64,000 nt of DNA from JBFGFX01 sp965232455 (lineage in GTDB: Bacteria; Pseudomonadota; Gammaproteobacteria; Steroidobacterales; Woeseiaceae): NCBI GenBank assembly GCA_965232455.1, contig OZ246981.1:4340001-4404000 (forward strand), given 5' to 3'. The translations under genes and the position numbers were made by a program. The notes beneath the pieces were generated by a model that was given only the letters and a program-made list of their open reading frames with translations, searched no databases and was not told the DNA's origin. Positions 8,022 to 16,312 of this stretch are shown in pieces. Positions within the stretch are counted from its first letter, which is position 1. Each line of letters starts with the position of its first letter.

Positions 8022-8507
8022 TCAACTGGGATCCGCGAGCGGAACCGTAACCGCGAGTGCCGCGTCGACTTCCGCGCGGATTTTGTTTTCGATTTGATAG
8101 AGCCGCATGACCGTGATGTTCGGTAGAATTTTGCGAAAACGACGCAGGTATTTCTTGCGGATTTTCAGCCTGTCGCTCTGGATATCGAAATACATGTCGG
8201 TGTATTCCTTCGCGTCGCTTTCCGTCAGGCTGTAGCCGTAATACTGTTGCAGGAAGCCACGCAGCAGATCGACATAGGCGTCTTCGACAACGAGAATCTC
8301 GGCGCGGTATTTATCGTAAAGCGGCCAGAATTTCTCTTTTTCCTCGGCGGTCAGGACGAGTTCATCGCGAACGATTTGTCGAGCGCCCTCCCGCACCAGC
8401 GCCCTGGCGGCCTCGACCTGCTCCTGCGATGCACCTTCGTCCTGCGCCGGCGCCGCAATACAGGCCGACAAGGCCAGAAGTGAAAGTAGGATACGTGCGT
8501 AATTCAT
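8022..8507 (-). CDS. Periplasmic protein with Spy/CpxP-like helical region
   Basis: A 161-residue exported protein with signal peptide MNYARILLSLLALSACIAAPAQ. The cysteine in it is not followed by a good lipobox, so ordinary cleavage after AQ is likely. The mature protein is highly helical and charged, with LTAEEKEKFWPLYDKYRAE at about residues 51-69. This pattern is common in small periplasmic chaperone-like or metal-sensor proteins of the Spy/LTXXQ type, but no LTxxQ motif is present. I chose the start at 8507 because the signal peptide begins there. It lies downstream of the TAXI receptor gene on the same strand, separated by a large hairpin repeat. Confidence 0.7.
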   Translation of the reverse strand: MNYARILLSLLALSACIAAPAQDEGASQEQVEAARALVREGARQIVRDELVLTAEEKEKFWPLYDKYRAEILVVEDAYVDLLRGFLQQYYGYSLTESDAKEYTDMYFDIQSDRLKIRKKYLRRFRKILPNITVMRLYQIENKIRAEVDAALAVTVPLADPS

Positions 8508-8548
8508 GCTGCTTGGCTCCAGTGGGTCGGCGGTCCCGGCGGCGAACA

Positions 8549-8613
8549 CTAGAACCTATCTCAAACTAGATCGCCGCCGGCGCGGCTACGATCTAGTTTG
8601 AGATAGGTTCTAG
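8549..8613. repeat. Perfect 25-bp inverted repeat (dispersed hairpin element)
   Basis: Arms at 8549-8573 and 8589-8613 are perfect inverted copies of 25 bases. They begin CTAGAACCTATCTC and enclose a 15-base GC-rich spacer that itself contains CCGC/GCGG. A degenerate single arm recurs at 2726-2760, so this is a dispersed element rather than a local hairpin. Neither side has a T-tract, which argues against a simple intrinsic terminator. The compact size and CTAG ends suggest a REP- or MITE-like element. Confidence 0.8.
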
Positions 8614-8684
8614 TCTACCACTTCGATCGCCTCCCAAAGTTCGCTTTTGAGCCGCGGACGACGGCAGCCTGTTTTGTAGACGCC

Positions 8685-9935
8685 CTAATCATCGAAGCGG
8701 GTCGACTGCCGTCCGCCCAGGTCGCGTATCGCGTCGTTCGATAACGTGATAAAAATCCGGAAACTCTCGTCCGCGGCCAGCTTTTCGTTCACCAACATAT
8801 CGAAGGCGCGTTCTTGGAGCGCCCGAATCCTGGCAATAATGTCGTTCTTTTCGGACTGATCCAGGGGTTCGTCCGCCGCCTTACGCAGTTCCAACACTTC
8901 CGAGTAGAAGACGTCGATACGGTTTTTACGCCGAATGCGATAGATGTTGACGGCGGCGTACGATCCGCTGACCAGTGCAATGAGCACCGTCACGGCGACT
9001 TCCGCGACGCCCGAATAACGTTCGATCAAGGTCGGCTCGTCGCGGTCTACGTAAAAGCGAGCACCCGGGTGCATCGCGAACGTAAACGATGACGGATCGA
9101 TTTCGTCGTTGAGCGTGTGAAAAATCGACGGGCGGTTCCCGGAAAGCGCCGGCCGCATCCGGAGTATCTCCCGGATCAGGTCAAAAGCGACCGGCGGCCG
9201 CATGTCGGCGCGGGCAACCAGCAGCTCGTCGACGGCGACGGTTACGACCGGTTCCGGCGTCCTGTCGCCGTAGGTGCCGATCGGAATGATGAACGGCCGC
9301 AGGCGCGGGTTCAGCAGCGTGGCGCGGTCCACGATCGATCCCTTGCCGATATCCTCGGGGCTGCCGAACGAAAGCAGCTGATAACCTGTCAGTTCCGGCA
9401 TGCTGCCCGGGTTGATCGCCGAATATACGATGATGACATCGGGCGGTCCGTCGTCCCGCGATTCGATGTAACTGACCTCCTCGGCGCCGATGTCCAGGTC
9501 TTCCAGTATCTGTTCGGTCAGATTCCGCGACGCAGAGCCCACCGAGCCGGCAAATATGCGCGCTCCCACGAGCATTTTCCGGAAGTCATCGCTGATGAGA
9601 TCGACGCGGGCCACAATGTGCAGCACCGTCGGATAGAGCGGCATTATCGTGACAACGCCGGTGCGAAACGGCTGGTCATTCGAGGCGAAGGCGATGTCCC
9701 CGTAACCCAACTCCAGCGCGTCCAGCGTGGACTGGCCCTCCGGCGCCGGGATGAGCGTTATCTCGATTCCGGATTCTTTACTCACGTAGGACGCGATGTC
9801 TCTCGCGATCGCCCGATCCGTCGGCAGGTTCGGCGTGATCAGCTCGAGTCTGGCGACCGGCCGGTCACAGGCGGCCAGTAGGGTTGCCAGCGCCAGAAGC
9901 GGGATTGCGAGCAGCCTGTTTGCGCGATGCGTCAC
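8685..9935 (-). CDS. TAXI-family solute-binding receptor with C-terminal membrane anchor
   Basis: A 416-residue protein beginning at a GTG (9935) that opens a lipoprotein signal ending LLAACDRP. Residues of about 30-330 resemble the TAXI receptor of TRAP transporters: LITPNLPTDRAIARDIA, a GDIAFASNDQPF segment and a GSVGSASRNLTEQILEDL ligand-binding stretch. After about residue 315 come one membrane helix (AVTVLIALVSGSYAAV), a basic RIRRKNR boundary and a charged cytoplasmic tail of about 85 residues with coiled-coil character. No TRAP permease is adjacent. This anchored receptor with a cytoplasmic tail may sense rather than transport. Longer in-frame starts would overlap the divergent gene at 10134. 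Confidence 0.78.
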   Translation of the reverse strand: MTHRANRLLAIPLLALATLLAACDRPVARLELITPNLPTDRAIARDIASYVSKESGIEITLIPAPEGQSTLDALELGYGDIAFASNDQPFRTGVVTIMPLYPTVLHIVARVDLISDDFRKMLVGARIFAGSVGSASRNLTEQILEDLDIGAEEVSYIESRDDGPPDVIIVYSAINPGSMPELTGYQLLSFGSPEDIGKGSIVDRATLLNPRLRPFIIPIGTYGDRTPEPVVTVAVDELLVARADMRPPVAFDLIREILRMRPALSGNRPSIFHTLNDEIDPSSFTFAMHPGARFYVDRDEPTLIERYSGVAEVAVTVLIALVSGSYAAVNIYRIRRKNRIDVFYSEVLELRKAADEPLDQSEKNDIIARIRALQERAFDMLVNEKLAADESFRIFITLSNDAIRDLGGRQSTRFDD

Positions 9936-10133
9936 GTTGATGTCCGAAGTCTCTTGTGCCGGTCTTGATTTCGTGCGGGCGCCGTCCGCCGCCGGCGGCA
10001 TCCGTGCAATAGTATCGTATCCCAGATCCGGTATGTCCGACGCGGCGTCGCCAGCGGCGGCGTTTTCTCCTACCATTGGCGTCCGGACGAATCGAACCCG
10101 GGGAGTGTCCGGCCCGCGAGGCGGAAGAGCCAG

Positions 10134-10679
10134 GTGATACGACGACCAGAGACAATACTCAGGCTCCGGCAAAAACACGCGCCCCGACCGGGGTCGGACG
10201 TGGACGCAGCCGGCCTGATCGGCGATCAATCGTTGCGGGCCGGATTGTTGGGGGCGATGCTGGCCTCCGTCCTGCTCATCGCGATATGGGTTTATTCGGC
10301 GATGCTATTTGACCGGTTTTTTCCCTGGTTCTCGGTGGTACAGGGCTTTTTCATCGGCCGCGCCGTGCAGCACTTCGGCCGCGGAATCGACTGGCGGTTT
10401 CCGCTGATCGCAGCCGGATGCACCGGTGTCGCGGCGTTTCTCGGCAGTTTCCTGTCGGCGCTGTTTCTGACCGGGCGAGAATTCGATACCGGCGCGTTAC
10501 CGCTGATTGCCGAGATATCCCGGCATACCGTCAGCACCTTCGCGATCCGCGAGTTTGGCGTCGTCGGGACGATTTATGCGGGCATGGCCGTTGTGATAGC
10601 CGTATTCTTCGCCAAACGACGGCTCACCCGTAACGAGGCGATCGCGCTCAGAAAATACACAGATGGGGAATCGGGATGA
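10134..10679 (+). CDS. Conserved membrane protein, unknown function
   Basis: A 181-residue protein from a GTG start with GGAAGAG just upstream. It has a basic N-terminus of about 35 residues, then four hydrophobic helices (about residues 36-60, 84-112, 143-162 and a short one around 65-75). The loop between helices contains GREFDTGALPLIAEISRH, and the tail is basic and then charged. No family is recognised. Its stop codon overlaps the ATG of the glutathione S-transferase gene by four bases, so translation of the two is probably coupled. It diverges from the TAXI receptor gene. Confidence 0.7.
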   Translation: MIRRPETILRLRQKHAPRPGSDVDAAGLIGDQSLRAGLLGAMLASVLLIAIWVYSAMLFDRFFPWFSVVQGFFIGRAVQHFGRGIDWRFPLIAAGCTGVAAFLGSFLSALFLTGREFDTGALPLIAEISRHTVSTFAIREFGVVGTIYAGMAVVIAVFFAKRRLTRNEAIALRKYTDGESG

Positions 10680-11290
10680 ATCAGGACCTCTTGATAATCG
10701 GCGACTCGAAGTCCGGTAACTGTTACAAAATTCAGTTGCTCTGCGCCGAGCTCGGCATCGATTATCAGTGGCGCGAAGTCGATATTCTCGCGGGCGAAAC
10801 ACGTACTCCCGAGTTCCTCGCGATGAACGCCAATGGGAAAATCCCGCTGGCGCGTTTGCCCGACGGGCGCTTCCTGGCGGAGTCGAACGCTATCCTCACG
10901 TACCTGGGGGACGGGACGGCGCTGGCCGGAACCGATCGCTACACGCGAGCCGAGGTTCTCCAGTGGCTTTTCTTCGAGCAGTACAGTCACGAGCCGAATA
11001 TCGCCACGTCGCGATTCATCATTCAATACCTCGGTAATCCGCCCGACAAGCAGGCCGCTTTGCAGGAAAAACGGACCGGGGGCTACAAAGCGTTGGACGT
11101 CATGGAAGAACGGCTGTCCGCTCACGACTACTTTTGCAGCCCGGGCTTCACGATCGCCGACATTGCCTTATACGCTTACACCCACGTCGCCGACGAGGGA
11201 GGATTCGATCTCGAGGCTTATGCGTCCATACGATCGTGGTTGCAACGCGTTGCCGCGCGCGAGGCCCACGTGGCGATGCGGGCGCCGTGA
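10676..11290 (+). CDS. Glutathione S-transferase family protein
   Basis: A 204-residue protein with the two-domain GST plan. The N-terminal thioredoxin-like domain runs to about residue 78. It opens DSKSGNCYKIQLLCAELG and contains NANGKIPLARLPDG with the cis-Pro and the LAESNAILTYL glutathione-gamma-glutamyl motif (Glu-Ser). The C-terminal helical domain contains FTIADIALYAYTHVADEGGFDL, the usual N-capping box. The class resembles bacterial beta/nu-like or YfcG-like enzymes, with Ser and Cys near the first helix as possible catalytic residues. The gene is second in a tightly packed operon of four. Confidence 0.92.
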   Translation: MNQDLLIIGDSKSGNCYKIQLLCAELGIDYQWREVDILAGETRTPEFLAMNANGKIPLARLPDGRFLAESNAILTYLGDGTALAGTDRYTRAEVLQWLFFEQYSHEPNIATSRFIIQYLGNPPDKQAALQEKRTGGYKALDVMEERLSAHDYFCSPGFTIADIALYAYTHVADEGGFDLEAYASIRSWLQRVAAREAHVAMRAP

Positions 11291-11328
11291 CAGGGGGCAG
11301 CTCCAGTGATCGGGACAGGAAGCGCGCG

Positions 11329-11592
11329 GTGAAACTCTATGTCGGCAATCTCGCTCATGTCACGACCGCCGCGGAGCTGCGCCAGGCTTGCGCCTCGTTC
11401 GGCGCGGTACGCGCGGCGCGTGTAATCTTCGACCGTGAGACCGGCCGGTCGCGCGGCTTCGGTTTCGTGGAGATGGAGACTCGCTCGGCGGGCGAGGAGG
11501 TCATCGCCGGGCTGAATGGGACGGAGTTCCAGGGCCGCAAACTTCGCATCAACGAGGCGCACGGTCGCCCAGAATCGGAAGCAGGCAAATGA
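11329..11592 (+). CDS. Small RNA-recognition-motif (RRM) protein
   Basis: An 87-residue protein made of a single RRM. RNP2 is KLYVGNLA at residues 2-9, and RNP1 is SRGFGFVEM around residues 44-52. A short RNLRIN-like strand follows as GRKLRINEA. Such small RRM proteins occur in cyanobacteria and various proteobacteria and bind single-stranded RNA, often in cold response. The GTG start at 11329 is preceded by AGGA at good spacing, and upstream extension would overlap the GST gene. The stop overlaps the next ATG by four bases, placing it in one translationally coupled operon with metabolic enzymes. Confidence 0.9.
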   Translation: MKLYVGNLAHVTTAAELRQACASFGAVRAARVIFDRETGRSRGFGFVEMETRSAGEEVIAGLNGTEFQGRKLRINEAHGRPESEAGK

Positions 11593-12188
11593 CGGCAAAG
11601 CTCGAGTTTTTTTACGATTATGTGAGCGTCTATTCTTACCTGGCTGACCACGTCGTTGGTCAGTTCGAGGGCGTGGACGTGGTTTATCGGCCCATGTTTC
11701 TCGGCGCGGTCATGCAGGCAACGGGAAACCGGCCGCCGGCGACGGTCGCCGCGAAAGGGAAATATCTGACGAAAGACGTTTATCGTTGGGTCTCGCGCTA
11801 CGATATACCGTTCAAATTCAATTCTATTTTTCCGCAGAAAACGCTGGGTGCGTTGCGGCTCGCGGTTGCCGCGCAGCGGCGAGGCGTATACGGGGACCTG
11901 CATCCGGCGCTGTTCGACGCCGCGTTCGTCAGCGATCGCGACCTGGGCGATCCGGCCGTGCTTGCGGACATCGTGACAACCGCCGGCCTGGACTCTGAAG
12001 CGCTGCTCAACGATATCGGCGACCAATCGGTCAAAGACGAGCTGAAAGCCACCACTCAGGAAGCGGTTGAGCGCGGCGTTTTCGGCGCGCCCACGTTTTT
12101 TGTCGGCGACCAGATGTTTTTCGGCAACGACCGCTTCGAGTTCATACGCGAAGCGCTGGCGCGACAGGGCAGCTCGAATTCGCAGTAG
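11589..12188 (+). CDS. DsbA-fold 2-hydroxychromene-2-carboxylate isomerase family protein
   Basis: A 199-residue protein of the kappa-GST/HCCA isomerase family. It opens with LEFFYDYVSVYSYLA, where Ser replaces the CxxC of true DsbA and is the residue that contacts glutathione in this family. It continues with YRPMFLGAVMQATGNRPP and the cis-Pro segment VFGAPTFFVGDQMFFGNDR (about residues 161-180). Known members isomerise naphthalene-catabolic intermediates using glutathione. The GST two genes upstream in the same operon fits a glutathione-dependent detoxification or catabolic role. No aromatic-ring dioxygenase genes are near, so the actual substrate is open. Confidence 0.88.
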   Translation: MTAKLEFFYDYVSVYSYLADHVVGQFEGVDVVYRPMFLGAVMQATGNRPPATVAAKGKYLTKDVYRWVSRYDIPFKFNSIFPQKTLGALRLAVAAQRRGVYGDLHPALFDAAFVSDRDLGDPAVLADIVTTAGLDSEALLNDIGDQSVKDELKATTQEAVERGVFGAPTFFVGDQMFFGNDRFEFIREALARQGSSNSQ

Positions 12189-12203
12189 CAGGCCCTGAAA
12201 CCG

Positions 12204-13313
12204 TCAGGCGGTGGCGAGGTTGGGTTTGTATCGTGAGTCCGGTGGAATGGCGGCGAGCTGCGACTCGACCAGGTCGTCGACTTCGCGAACCGTCTCCTTG
12301 TTGCTGACGGAGTAAGGTGGATTTCGGCGCAACAGCCGCCAATCGTCCGCTTTCAGGACGTTGACCAAATGCGCTATGTTCTTCTTGATCGCTTCTGTGT
12401 ACGGATTCCGGCCGTCATACAGTACTTCGATGTAGCGATAGGCGCGGTTGAATTTGTTCTGCAGTCGATCGCGGGTTACCTGCTGATAGAACAGCGGTGT
12501 TTTCTTCAACAGATCGATACCCGATTCATAGCGCACCATATACTCGCCCGGGGATGCACTCTCGATTGCAATGCCGCCGAGGACAAACTCCTTGTAAAGA
12601 CGGTCGCGGCATTTTTCCAGGTAACAGCGGTCGGCCATTTGCGCGATGAGGTCGGCCGTGCCGAGCAGGTGCCCACAGATCGCGTCGCGCGGATCGTCCA
12701 GCTCGATGTTGTCGAGATCCAGCTCGTAACCGGTGAAGTGTACGATCATGCTGCTGACGGCGGTGAATTTCGCCATGCCGAGTTCCGGCAGGTAACGGCG
12801 TAGGAAGTCCGCGCTTCGCGAGACGTGCTGCATCGTAAACTCGGCGCCGTTCGAGAATTCCTTGTCGCGAATTTTATGGCGTATGTAACCGGAATCGTGA
12901 AACAGTGAGGTGACGATCGCCATTTGCGCGCGCTCCGGACCAAGCCGATCCGCGGGCTCGGCACTTCGCTCGTAACCCGCGATCAGCCGCGTAAGAGCTA
13001 ACGTCATGTCCAACGTGTGCTGCATATCGTGATAGGTGGTATCGCAGCCGAGATAATTCGGGTAGTCGCCGTTGAAAAGGCGCTCGAAGTCGTAGAATGC
13101 GAGCCAGATTTTGTCGAACGAGACGCCCGGATAAGTGCCGGCGTAAATCTCGTGCACGGCATCGCGCACGGCGTTCGGGTCACTGACCCGCACCGTATTG
13201 GTAACGTCGTAGTCGTTGCGTCGATCCTGGGACATCATGCGTTTGTTTTTCTTGTTATTCGTCAAGGCAAGCGCCCCGGTAAGGCCCGACTGCCGCTCAA
13301 TGTAGTGGCTCAT
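12204..13313 (-). CDS. HD-superfamily phosphohydrolase, PDEase I-like
   Basis: A 369-residue protein with metal-binding motifs of the HD superfamily. TYHDMQHTLD gives His95, His99 and Asp102, and SLFHDSGY gives the His139-Asp140 doublet. The first motif closely resembles the YHNxxHxxD signature of class I cyclic nucleotide phosphodiesterases, which otherwise are mostly eukaryotic. Later helices carry further acidic residues (TADLIAQMADRCYLEKCRDRL) typical of the all-helical core. It is predicted to be cytoplasmic and to hydrolyse a phosphodiester or nucleotide. No GAF, REC or GGDEF partner is fused. The start is chosen at 13313; another Met pair lies 25 residues in. Confidence 0.75.
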   Translation of the reverse strand: MSHYIERQSGLTGALALTNNKKNKRMMSQDRRNDYDVTNTVRVSDPNAVRDAVHEIYAGTYPGVSFDKIWLAFYDFERLFNGDYPNYLGCDTTYHDMQHTLDMTLALTRLIAGYERSAEPADRLGPERAQMAIVTSLFHDSGYIRHKIRDKEFSNGAEFTMQHVSRSADFLRRYLPELGMAKFTAVSSMIVHFTGYELDLDNIELDDPRDAICGHLLGTADLIAQMADRCYLEKCRDRLYKEFVLGGIAIESASPGEYMVRYESGIDLLKKTPLFYQQVTRDRLQNKFNRAYRYIEVLYDGRNPYTEAIKKNIAHLVNVLKADDWRLLRRNPPYSVSNKETVREVDDLVESQLAAIPPDSRYKPNLATA

Positions 13314-13425
13314 ACCCGTTCCGTCCGGTTTGCCGGGCGTCCGCGCCGGCTGCACGGCTCACAATGATACACCGGACGGGCCGGACAGGCCGCGCTCAAT
13401 TCGACAATAAGCCGGCGATTGTGGC

Positions 13426-14192
13426 TCAGAGATCAAATACGGCGACGACCGGCGTGTGGTCGGATGGGCGGTCCCAGGTTCGTGGCTCGCGATCTACAAA
13501 ACTCGACGAGCATTTTTTGGCGAGCGCCTCGCTCGCCAAAATCAGGTCAATCCGCAGTCCCGCGTTGCGGCGGAACCCGGCGGCGCGATAGTCCCACCAG
13601 GTGAACACCTTCTCTTCGGGTGAAAGCTTGCGAAAGACGTCGACAAGACCCAGTTCCGTTATGGTGCCCAAGGCGGCGCGCTCGGGTGGGCTGCAGAGAA
13701 TGTCCTCGCCCCATTTTTCGGCGTCGTAGACGTCAAGATCGGAAGGTGCGATATTGAAGTCACCGAGCACGACAAGCTGCTCGTGCGTCTTCATCTCGGC
13801 CTCGAGAAACCCCCTCAGAGCGGCGAGCCAGTTCAGCTTGTACTCGTATTTTTCCGAACCGACGCTGTTGCCGTTCGGGATGTACAGATTGACGACGCGG
13901 ACGCCGCTGATCGTAACGGCGAGAATGCGTCGCTGCGGGTCGTCAAAGCCGGGAAAATCGGTGACTGGATCGTTGACCGGTTCGCGGGAGATTACGGCCA
14001 CCCCGTTGTAGGTCTTCTGGCCGCTGGCAAGTGACTGATAGCCGGCTTCGGCGAAGGTTTCTTTCGGAAATTTTCCGTGACCTGCTTGATTTCCTGCAAG
14101 ACGAGCACATCGGGTGACTCGCCGGCGAGCCATTCCTGGACATGGCCGAGTCGAACGTTCAATGAGTTGACGTTCCAGGTGGCGATCTTCAC
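13426..14192 (-). pseudogene. xthA: Exodeoxyribonuclease III, interrupted by a one-base frame change
   Basis: Two overlapping frames together encode an intact ExoIII of 255 residues, the AP-endonuclease/3'-5' exonuclease of base-excision repair. The first 42 residues (MKIATWNVNSLNVR, VLQEIK) run from a GTG at 14192. The rest, starting PKETFAEAGYQ and including YNGVAVISRE, LGDFNIAPSD, FTWWDYRA, RIDLIL and SDHTPVVA, is one frame back. The break is at 14067-14073 (AAATTTC on the coding strand) and would be healed by one extra T. The GTG overlaps the prlC stop codon. All catalytic motifs survive on either side, so a sequencing deletion, recent mutation or -1 slippage are the options. Confidence 0.85.
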
Positions 14193-16216
14193 GCGGCTAT
14201 CCCGATTCCGCTTTGTCGCAACAGCGCGTCAAGTTTCGGTTTGCGGCCCCGAAATGCGACGAACGCCTGCATGATGTCCCGACTGCCGCCGATCTCGAGA
14301 ATTTCCGCGCGGAACCGATCGGCCGTGTCCGTGTTGAAGATTCCGCTTTCCTCAAACGCGGAGAACGCATCCGCGGCAAGTACCTCCGCCCACTTGTAGC
14401 TGTAATAGCCGGCCGCGTAGCCGCCGGAGAAGATGTGCGAGAAACTCATTGGGAACCGGTTGTACGAGGCGTGGGGGACCACGGAGATATCGTTCCGCAC
14501 CTCATCCAGCAGCGACAGCGTGCGCGCGCCGAGCTTCGGGTCGAAATTCGCGTGAATGCGGAAATCGTACACCGCAAATTCGAGTTGCCGCAGCATCGCC
14601 AGCGCCGCGCCGCAGTGGCGGCTTTCGTTGAGCTTGTCGAACAGTTCTTCGGGGAGCGGCTCGCCGGTCTCGAAATGTCCGGAGGCCTCTTTCAATACGT
14701 CATACGTCCAGGCGAAGTTCTCCATGAACTGGCTGGGTAATTCCACGGCGTCCCACGGCACGCCGTTGATGCCCGCCAAACTCGGATAATCCACGCGCGT
14801 CAGCAGGTGGTGCAACATATGCCCGAACTCGTGGAATAGGGTCACGACGTCGCTGTGAGTCAACAGCGACACGTCATCGGCGTCAGGCGGCGAAAAATTG
14901 CAAACCAGATAGCCGACCGGCAGGATGGATTCGCCGTTGATGTTCTTTCTTACAATGCACTCTTCGATCCAGGCGCCGCTGCGTTTTCCGCTGCGTGCAA
15001 ACAGATCGGTGTAAAAGCCGCCGAGTGGCCGGCCTTTCGAGCAGCGAACCTCGTAATAGCGCACCGTGTCGTGCCAGGTCGATACGCGGTCGACCGGCGT
15101 CAGGGAAACGTCGTACAGTTTGCCGGCCAGCTCGAACATGCCGTCGCGAACGCGATTGACCGGGAAGTAGGGCCTCAGCACTTCGTCGGAGATCGAGTGT
15201 CGGGCGTGCTTCAATTCCTCGAGGTAATAAGCCACGTCCCAGGCCTGAAGCGGCTCATCCGTCAGACTCTGAAGGGCGGCCAGCTCGTCCTTGGCGGCCG
15301 CGCGCGTGCGACCCGCCAGCTCGCTCAGGAACTCGAGTACTTCCTTGGTCGTCGCGGCCATTTTGGTCGCCAGCGAATACTCGGCGTAGTTGTCGAAACC
15401 AACCAAACCGGACAGCCGATGCCGGAGATCGAGGATATTCTCGATGTTGGCGGCGTTGTCCCAGGAGGGATCCGCAGCCTGCTCAGACGCTCGCGTCGAC
15501 CAGGCTTTGTAAAAAGTCTGCCGCAACGAGCGATCGTCCGCGTGCATCATAACGGCTTGATAAGTGGGGTAGTCCAGCTTGAGCAACCAGCCCTTTTTTC
15601 CATTCTCTTGCGCGGCCGCTTCCGATGCGGCGCGTGTGACGAGCTGTGCGGGCAGGCCGGCAAGCCGGTTTCTGTCGTCGACCTCGAGGCACCAGGCGTC
15701 GGTGGAGTCCTGCACGTTCTGCTCAAACTCGGCTTGGGCCTTTGCCAACGCCTGCCGGGTTTCCTTGAAGAGTGCTTTTTTGTCCTCGGGAAGCGCCACG
15801 CCTGCCAGTCGAAAATTCCTGAGCGCGTGCTCGACGAGCTTCGTCCTCGTCATGGGTGCGTCGGCGGGCAGGGCCTTCGACACACGCTCGAAGGCCTGCT
15901 GTAAATCCGTATTCTGTGATATCTCGGTGTGGTGCTCGGTCACTTTGCTCAGGCAGGCGTTGTACGCTTCGCGCCAATCAGTGTCGCCCAGCACACCGTG
16001 CAGGTGACCGATCGGCGACCAGACGCGGCTGAGTTCGTGACTCATTTCCTCCAGGGGCGGTATCAGCGTGTCAAAATCGTCGACGCTAGGGTCGGCGATT
16101 AACGCGGCGAGCTTTTGCCGATGCCGTGCGATAAGCTCCGTGATCGCCGGAAGCGCGTGCTTGGCTTCGACGTCCTCGAACCGTGGTAGGGCGGAAGTAT
16201 CTAATAGGGGGTTCAT
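14189..16216 (-). CDS. prlC: Oligopeptidase A (M3 family)
   Basis: A 675-residue thimet-type zinc oligopeptidase that degrades peptides, including cleaved signal peptides, in the cytoplasm. The zinc site LFHEFGHMLHHLL has His462, Glu463 and His466, with the third ligand Glu further on in the LPSQFMENFAW region. The start MNPLLDTSALPRF matches the usual MTNPLL opening of OpdA. AAGGAGG lies 14 bases upstream, a long but acceptable spacing. In-frame extension beyond it would run into the divergent gor gene. The stop overlaps the xthA start, so the two genes are coupled. Confidence 0.96.
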   Translation of the reverse strand: MNPLLDTSALPRFEDVEAKHALPAITELIARHRQKLAALIADPSVDDFDTLIPPLEEMSHELSRVWSPIGHLHGVLGDTDWREAYNACLSKVTEHHTEISQNTDLQQAFERVSKALPADAPMTRTKLVEHALRNFRLAGVALPEDKKALFKETRQALAKAQAEFEQNVQDSTDAWCLEVDDRNRLAGLPAQLVTRAASEAAAQENGKKGWLLKLDYPTYQAVMMHADDRSLRQTFYKAWSTRASEQAADPSWDNAANIENILDLRHRLSGLVGFDNYAEYSLATKMAATTKEVLEFLSELAGRTRAAAKDELAALQSLTDEPLQAWDVAYYLEELKHARHSISDEVLRPYFPVNRVRDGMFELAGKLYDVSLTPVDRVSTWHDTVRYYEVRCSKGRPLGGFYTDLFARSGKRSGAWIEECIVRKNINGESILPVGYLVCNFSPPDADDVSLLTHSDVVTLFHEFGHMLHHLLTRVDYPSLAGINGVPWDAVELPSQFMENFAWTYDVLKEASGHFETGEPLPEELFDKLNESRHCGAALAMLRQLEFAVYDFRIHANFDPKLGARTLSLLDEVRNDISVVPHASYNRFPMSFSHIFSGGYAAGYYSYKWAEVLAADAFSAFEESGIFNTDTADRFRAEILEIGGSRDIMQAFVAFRGRKPKLDALLRQSGIGIAA

Positions 16217-16312
16217 GATGCGTTTGCATTCCTCCTTGAACGGCAGAATGTTACCACAGGGAATTTTGTTCCCAATGCGCAATTGCGCCGGCTGGACAAG
16301 AGGGAAGCAGGT

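Noticed and set aside
8549..8613. Large hairpin as an intrinsic terminator for the TAXI receptor gene
   Set aside because: No T-tract follows either arm, and a related arm occurs elsewhere; classed as a dispersed repeat.
11589..12188. Aromatic-hydrocarbon (naphthalene-type) catabolic cluster suggested by the isomerase-like gene
   Set aside because: No dioxygenase, aldolase or dehydrogenase partners are near; the family also occurs in general glutathione metabolism.
14855..15904. Long open frame (349 codons) on the plus strand opposite prlC
   Set aside because: It is a shadow of the conserved oligopeptidase frame, with Arg/Gly-rich composition and no recognisable domain.
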